Below, one piece after another: positions 61,201 to 64,000 of a stretch of DNA of 64,000 bases. This DNA comes from Achromobacter xylosoxidans (lineage in GTDB: Bacteria; Pseudomonadota; Gammaproteobacteria; Burkholderiales; Burkholderiaceae_B): assembly GCF_002192695.1 (NCBI RefSeq), contig NZ_MTLG01000002.1, positions 62,001 through 126,000 of the forward strand, given 5' to 3'. The notes beneath the pieces are model-generated. The model had not been told where the DNA came from. It did no database searches and saw nothing but the letters and a program-made list of their open reading frames with translations. The first letter of the stretch is position 1; every line of letters begins with the position of its first letter. The position numbers were made by a program, and so were the translations under genes.

Positions 61201-61462
61201 CGTCGACCGCCATCTGGGAACTCATGTACAGCATGCCTTCCACGCCGTTGATCACCTGTTCCAGCGGCGCCGCCACCGTATCGGCGATCACTTCCGGATT
61301 GGCGCCGGGATAGCTCGCCGTCACTTGTACCGTGGGCGGCGTGACGGCGGGGTATTCGCTCAGCGGCAGCTGCCAGAACGCGATGCCGCCCGCCAGCAGC
61401 ATCAGCAGCGACAGGACGATGGCGAAGATCGGCCTGGCAATGAAGAAGTGGGGAAATTTCAT
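58286..61462 (-). CDS. RND multidrug efflux pump inner-membrane transporter (MexF-like)
   Basis: 1058 residues, twelve membrane segments and two large periplasmic loops. The opening FFIARPIFAIVLSLLMLLAG and the proton-relay motif LVLSIGIVVDDAIVVVENVE with the Asp pair are HAE1 signatures. By memory, the first 250 residues align better with MexF than with MexB-type pumps. MexEF-OprN-like pumps export chloramphenicol, fluoroquinolones and trimethoprim; the range here is not known. It overlaps the fusion-protein gene (ATGA). Confidence 0.93.
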   Translation of the reverse strand: MKFPHFFIARPIFAIVLSLLMLLAGGIAFWQLPLSEYPAVTPPTVQVTASYPGANPEVIADTVAAPLEQVINGVEGMLYMSSQMAVDGQMVLTIAFKQGTDPDMAQIQVQNRVSRALPRLPQEVQRIGVVTQKTSPDVLMVVHLASPEKRYDSLYLSNFAIRQVRDELARLPGVGDVLVWGAGEYSMRVWLDPASVAARGLTASDVVAALREQNVQVAAGSVGQQPDTSAAYQVTVNTLGRLTSAEQFGEIVVKTGADGQITRLRDVARVSLGADAYTLRSLINGESAPALQIIQSPGANAIDVSNAVRARMQELQQGFPQDVEYRIAYDPTVFVRASLQSVAVTLLEAILLVVIVVVLFLQTWRASIIPLVAVPVSLVGTFALMHMFGFSLNTLSLFGLVLSIGIVVDDAIVVVENVERHMALGESPRQAAIKAMDEVTGPIIAITSVLAAVFIPSAFLSGLQGEFYRQFALTIAISTILSAINSLTLSPALAAILLKPHQDTAKADWLTRLMGKTLGGFFRRFNVFFDGASNAYVGTVRRAVRGSAIVLLLYAGFVGLTWLGFHQVPNGFVPAQDKYFLVGIAQLPSGASLDRTEAVVKQMSEIALAEPGVESVVAFPGLSVNGPVNVPNSALMFAMLKPFDERQDPSLSANAIAGKLMGKFSQIPDGFVGIFPPPPVPGLGAMGGFKLQIEDRAGLGFEALAQAQGQIMAKAMQAPELANMLASFQTNAPQLQVDIDRVKAKSLGVSLTDVFETLQINLGSLYVNDFNRFGRTYRVMAQADAPFRMQAGDIGMLKVRNGSGEMIPLSAFVTLTRGSGPDRVIRYNGFPSADISGGPAPGYSSGQATDAIERIVRETLPEGMTHAWTDLVYQEKQAGNSALYIFPLAVLLAFLILAAQYNSWSLPFAVLLIAPMALLSAIGGVWLSGGDNNIFTQIGFVVLVGLAAKNAILIVEFARSKEDEGADPLTAVLEAARLRLRPILMTSFAFIAGVVPLVLATGAGAEMRHAMGIAVFAGMVGVTLFGLLLTPVFYVVVRKLALRREARRVSGRSGRQHA

Positions 61463-62643
61463 GGCCGGGCCTCCACGGCGGCTACCTGCTGCATGGGCAC
61501 CAAGCGAGGCGTGACCGTCATACCGGGACGCACCAGCCCTTTGATGATGATCTTCTCTCCGGCCTGCAAGCCGGTACTGATCACGCGCAGGCCGTCCGCC
61601 ATCTGGCCAAGCTCGACCACGCGGTACTGGGCCTGATTGTCCGGGCCCACGACCAGGACGTAGTTCTTGCCTTGGTCCGTGCCCACCGCCAGGTCATCGA
61701 CCAGAATGGCCGCACGCTCGGCGCCAGTAGCCAGCCTGGCGCGCGCGAACAGCCCCGGAGCCAGCAGGCCATCGGGGTTCGGCACGACGGCGCGGGCGCG
61801 GATCGTGCCGGTGCCGCGGTCGATCTGGTTGCCCACGAAATCGAGCGCGCCCTGATGAGGAAAGCCCTGGTCCGTCGCCAGCGCCACGGCGACCGGCAGC
61901 GACGGCTTGCCGCTGCGGGAATCGGGCCGGGCCAGTCGCACGGCGTTGAGGTAGGTCGCTTCGTCTATGTCGAAGTACACATGGACGGGGTCGATCGACA
62001 CGATCGTGGTCAGCAGATTGGCCACGCCCGCCGCCCCGCCGTTGACCAGGTTGCCTTCGGTCACCATGATCCGGTCCACACGCCCGGATATCGGCGCCGT
62101 GATGCGCGCATAGGACAGGTCGAGCCGCGCCGCCGCCACGGCGGCCTTGGCCACCAGGATCTCCGCCTGGCGGGCGTTGCGCGCGGACACGGCGTCGTCG
62201 TAGGTCTTGCGCGACACCGCGCCGGTCGCCACCAGCCGCTGGGCGCGGTCGAAATCGGCCTGGGCCTGGCTGGCCAGCGCCTCGGCCTGGCGCAGCTGCG
62301 CCGTGGCCGTGTCGAGCGCCACCTGGAATGGCCGCGGATCGATCTGGAACAGCTGTTGCCCTTTGCGCACCAGGCCGCCCTCGGGAACGCTGACGGCATC
62401 GACCGCGCCGCTGACGCGCGACCGCAGTTCAACCGTCTCCGGAGCCGCCAGGTATCCCGTGAAGTCGGTCGATGGCGCGATGACGCGCTGGATCACCTCG
62501 GCAACCGGTACCTGCGGCGCCATCGGCGCGGTCGCGGAAGGCGGCTTGCTTTTATCTCCGGACGATTCACCGGCCGCCCACGCAATGGTTCCGGCCGCCG
62601 CGATGGCTCCGACCGCGACAGCAATTCTGAATTTTCGACGCAT
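61459..62643 (-). CDS. RND efflux periplasmic adaptor (MexE-like)
   Basis: 394 residues from the ATG at 62643; an ATG two codons upstream is possible, but GGG lies too close to it. A Sec-type leader (RIAVAVGAIAAAGTIAWAAG) is followed by the barrel/lipoyl part (VELRSRVSGAVDAVSVPEGG, VRKGQQLFQIDPRPFQVALD), an alpha hairpin (about 100-170) and C-terminal beta domains. It bridges the RND pump and the OprM-type channel. It is the first gene of the three-gene operon. No LysR (MexT-like) regulator is next to it. Confidence 0.9.
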   Translation of the reverse strand: MRRKFRIAVAVGAIAAAGTIAWAAGESSGDKSKPPSATAPMAPQVPVAEVIQRVIAPSTDFTGYLAAPETVELRSRVSGAVDAVSVPEGGLVRKGQQLFQIDPRPFQVALDTATAQLRQAEALASQAQADFDRAQRLVATGAVSRKTYDDAVSARNARQAEILVAKAAVAAARLDLSYARITAPISGRVDRIMVTEGNLVNGGAAGVANLLTTIVSIDPVHVYFDIDEATYLNAVRLARPDSRSGKPSLPVAVALATDQGFPHQGALDFVGNQIDRGTGTIRARAVVPNPDGLLAPGLFARARLATGAERAAILVDDLAVGTDQGKNYVLVVGPDNQAQYRVVELGQMADGLRVISTGLQAGEKIIIKGLVRPGMTVTPRLVPMQQVAAVEARP

Positions 62644-62948
62644 CGACATGTCCCTTCTGTACAGCAGGGCTTCGGCCCTTCCGAAGCGCTCTGCAGGAAT
62701 TCGGCAAGGCTAGGCATTCCAACGACAGGAAGGTCAAGCATGCGCTGGCGGATTCCGCGGGCTATTGACCTTGCAATCGTTGGAAGGAATAGATTTGGCC
62801 CGCCATCTGAAAGGCGAAGGGCATCTTGATGCCGCCCACACCCATCTGAAGCAATTGGAGCAACCATGCAGAACCGCTCTCGCGATGAGCATCAATCCCA
62901 CACGGCGAGGCCCGCAATCACGGCTGCGCTCATTGAGGGAGCCTCGAA
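62644..62948. promoter_or_regulatory. Divergent spacer between the efflux operon and the reductase gene
   Basis: No gene is supported. For the rightward gene, TTGACC (62765-62770) with AATAGA/ATAGAT 17-18 bases downstream is a weak sigma-70 promoter candidate. I found no operator that clearly belongs to the pump. Confidence 0.35.
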
Positions 62949-63953
62949 ATGAGCAGCAAGACAGTGGATATCCGGCAAGCGCGAACCCGGCTACCGGTTC
63001 CGGACGGCCACACCATACTCGAAGCAGCGTTGCAAAATGGCGTTGCCTATCCGCACGGCTGCCGCTCCGGCCGCTGCGGCAGCTGCAAATCGCGCCTGAT
63101 CGAAGGCGAAGTGGAAATGCTGCCGCACTCGCGCTACGCGTTGACGGAAGAAGAAAAGCGCAGCGGCTTCATCCTGGCGTGCCGCGCGGTTCCGAAGACC
63201 GATGCGGCGGTGGCCTGGCTTGGGGACGACGACGAAGCAGCCGCGGCGCCAATCCAGAATGTGGAAGGGACCGTCGTTTCCATGGACGAACTGACCCACG
63301 ACATCAGGCGCGTCAGGATCCGGCCCGACGGAACGGACACATTGGCGTTCGCCGCCGGGCAGTATGCCGACATCACGTTCGGGCAGTCGCCAACTCGCAG
63401 CTACTCAATGGCCAACAGGCCGGGCGATTCCGTACTGGAATTCCACATCCGCCGTGTTCCAGGCGGCGTCACCTCGAACCATGTCCACACTGCGCTGAAA
63501 GCGGGCGAACGCGTCGCGCTGCGCGCCCCGCTCGGCGCCTCGCATCTACGCGAACAGCATCCCGGACCGATGCTCTGCATCGCGGGAGGATCGGGATTGG
63601 CTCCCATCCATTCGATCGTCGAAACCGCGCTCGCGCACGGCATGAGGCAACCGATTCATGTCTACTTCGGCGCTCGCATGGAGCGGGATCTTTACTTCGT
63701 CCGGAATTTTGAGGAATTGGCGCGCCGCCACCCCAACCTGAGTTTTGTGCCGGTGCTGTCCGAGGCTCAAGCCACGTCATACCGGACCGGCCACGTCACG
63801 CAAGCCGTCAGTGCAGACCTGGCGGACCTGAAAAGCTGGAAAGCCTATGTCGCCGGCCCTCCGGCGATGGTGGAAGCTGCGATGGCCCTGGCGTCCGAGC
63901 GCGGGCTGGACGCCCAGGATATGCATGCCGACGTTTTCTTTACGCCACAGTAA
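62949..63953 (+). CDS. 2Fe-2S ferredoxin/FAD/NAD(P)H reductase
   Basis: 334 residues in three modules. A plant-type 2Fe-2S ferredoxin has Cys38, Cys43, Cys46 and Cys78 (HGCRSGRCGSCKSRL, ILACRAV). A ferredoxin-reductase FAD domain has TRSYSMANRPGD. An NAD(P) domain has MLCIAGGSGLAPIHSIVETA and YVAGPPAMVEAAM. This is the layout of electron-transfer reductases for ring-hydroxylating oxygenases and of hexulose dehydrase reductases. No oxygenase partner is within the window; it may lie to the right. It diverges from the efflux operon. Confidence 0.9.
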   Translation: MSSKTVDIRQARTRLPVPDGHTILEAALQNGVAYPHGCRSGRCGSCKSRLIEGEVEMLPHSRYALTEEEKRSGFILACRAVPKTDAAVAWLGDDDEAAAAPIQNVEGTVVSMDELTHDIRRVRIRPDGTDTLAFAAGQYADITFGQSPTRSYSMANRPGDSVLEFHIRRVPGGVTSNHVHTALKAGERVALRAPLGASHLREQHPGPMLCIAGGSGLAPIHSIVETALAHGMRQPIHVYFGARMERDLYFVRNFEELARRHPNLSFVPVLSEAQATSYRTGHVTQAVSADLADLKSWKAYVAGPPAMVEAAMALASERGLDAQDMHADVFFTPQ

Positions 63954-64000
63954 CTCGCCGGGCTGGATGCCCAGCGGCCGCCGACACGCTTGACCTTCCC

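Noticed and set aside
1..64000. CRISPR arrays, insertion sequences, tRNA or rRNA genes, prophage modules
   Set aside because: No regularly spaced repeats, transposase genes, cloverleaf-like sequences or phage structural genes were noticed.

Overview
The window is high-GC, gene-dense DNA from a betaproteobacterium, most likely Alcaligenaceae and probably Achromobacter or a close Bordetella relative. The reasons are the metX-metW pair, three free-standing Bug/TctC-type periplasmic binding proteins, many LysR and GntR regulators beside small catabolic operons, and a MexEF-OprN-type efflux operon. I saw no rRNA, tRNA, CRISPR array or insertion sequence. The family calls come from reading the protein sequences; no database was searched.

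Layout. 1-2253: the end of a TonB-dependent receptor and a PepSY membrane protein (iron uptake). 2250-6981: a LysR regulator, a VOC protein, the 5-oxoprolinase operon pxpBCA and a GntR regulator. 7091-12133: a TRIC-like channel, a UspA protein behind a near-ideal FNR/ANR promoter, an AmpG transporter that seems to start at ATT, and metXW. 12291-18873: a GntR regulator facing a cluster that fits sulfolactate breakdown (suyAB, a binding protein, two 2-hydroxyacid dehydrogenases), then an AEC carrier. 18995-26054: small regulators, a lipoprotein, hydrolases, gshA, a lipocalin, an M14-like amidohydrolase, a Bug protein and a LysR. 26086-34548: one long leftward block with gentisate dioxygenase, an FAH hydrolase, a complete Liv-type ABC importer, a GntR regulator and an esterase.

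34746-45474: a small orphan gene, a Bug protein and a LysR, then a stress-type locus around an ECF41-like sigma factor. It holds a Tat-exported haloperoxidase-like hydrolase with a metallo-hydrolase, a bestrophin, a cupin, a LysR, and a carboxymuconolactone-decarboxylase/NmrA/Ohr operon. Four transcription units here carry the same two-block sequence CAACA-N19-CCTAC upstream, always pointing into the gene. 45610-49052: the NHEJ pair ligD-ku.

49236-55946: the most unusual part. Two divergent genes encode 58-59 residue peptides with nearly identical double-glycine leaders and unrelated cationic cores. They form an inverted duplication centred at 49612 that includes the promoters. Next to them lie a CvaA-like adaptor, a CvaB-like C39-peptidase ABC exporter, a LuxR-type response regulator and a multi-membrane-span hybrid histidine kinase. 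This looks like a self-contained secreted-peptide (bacteriocin or signalling) system. 56222-63953: an unknown gene, an RND efflux operon and an iron-sulfur flavoprotein reductase.
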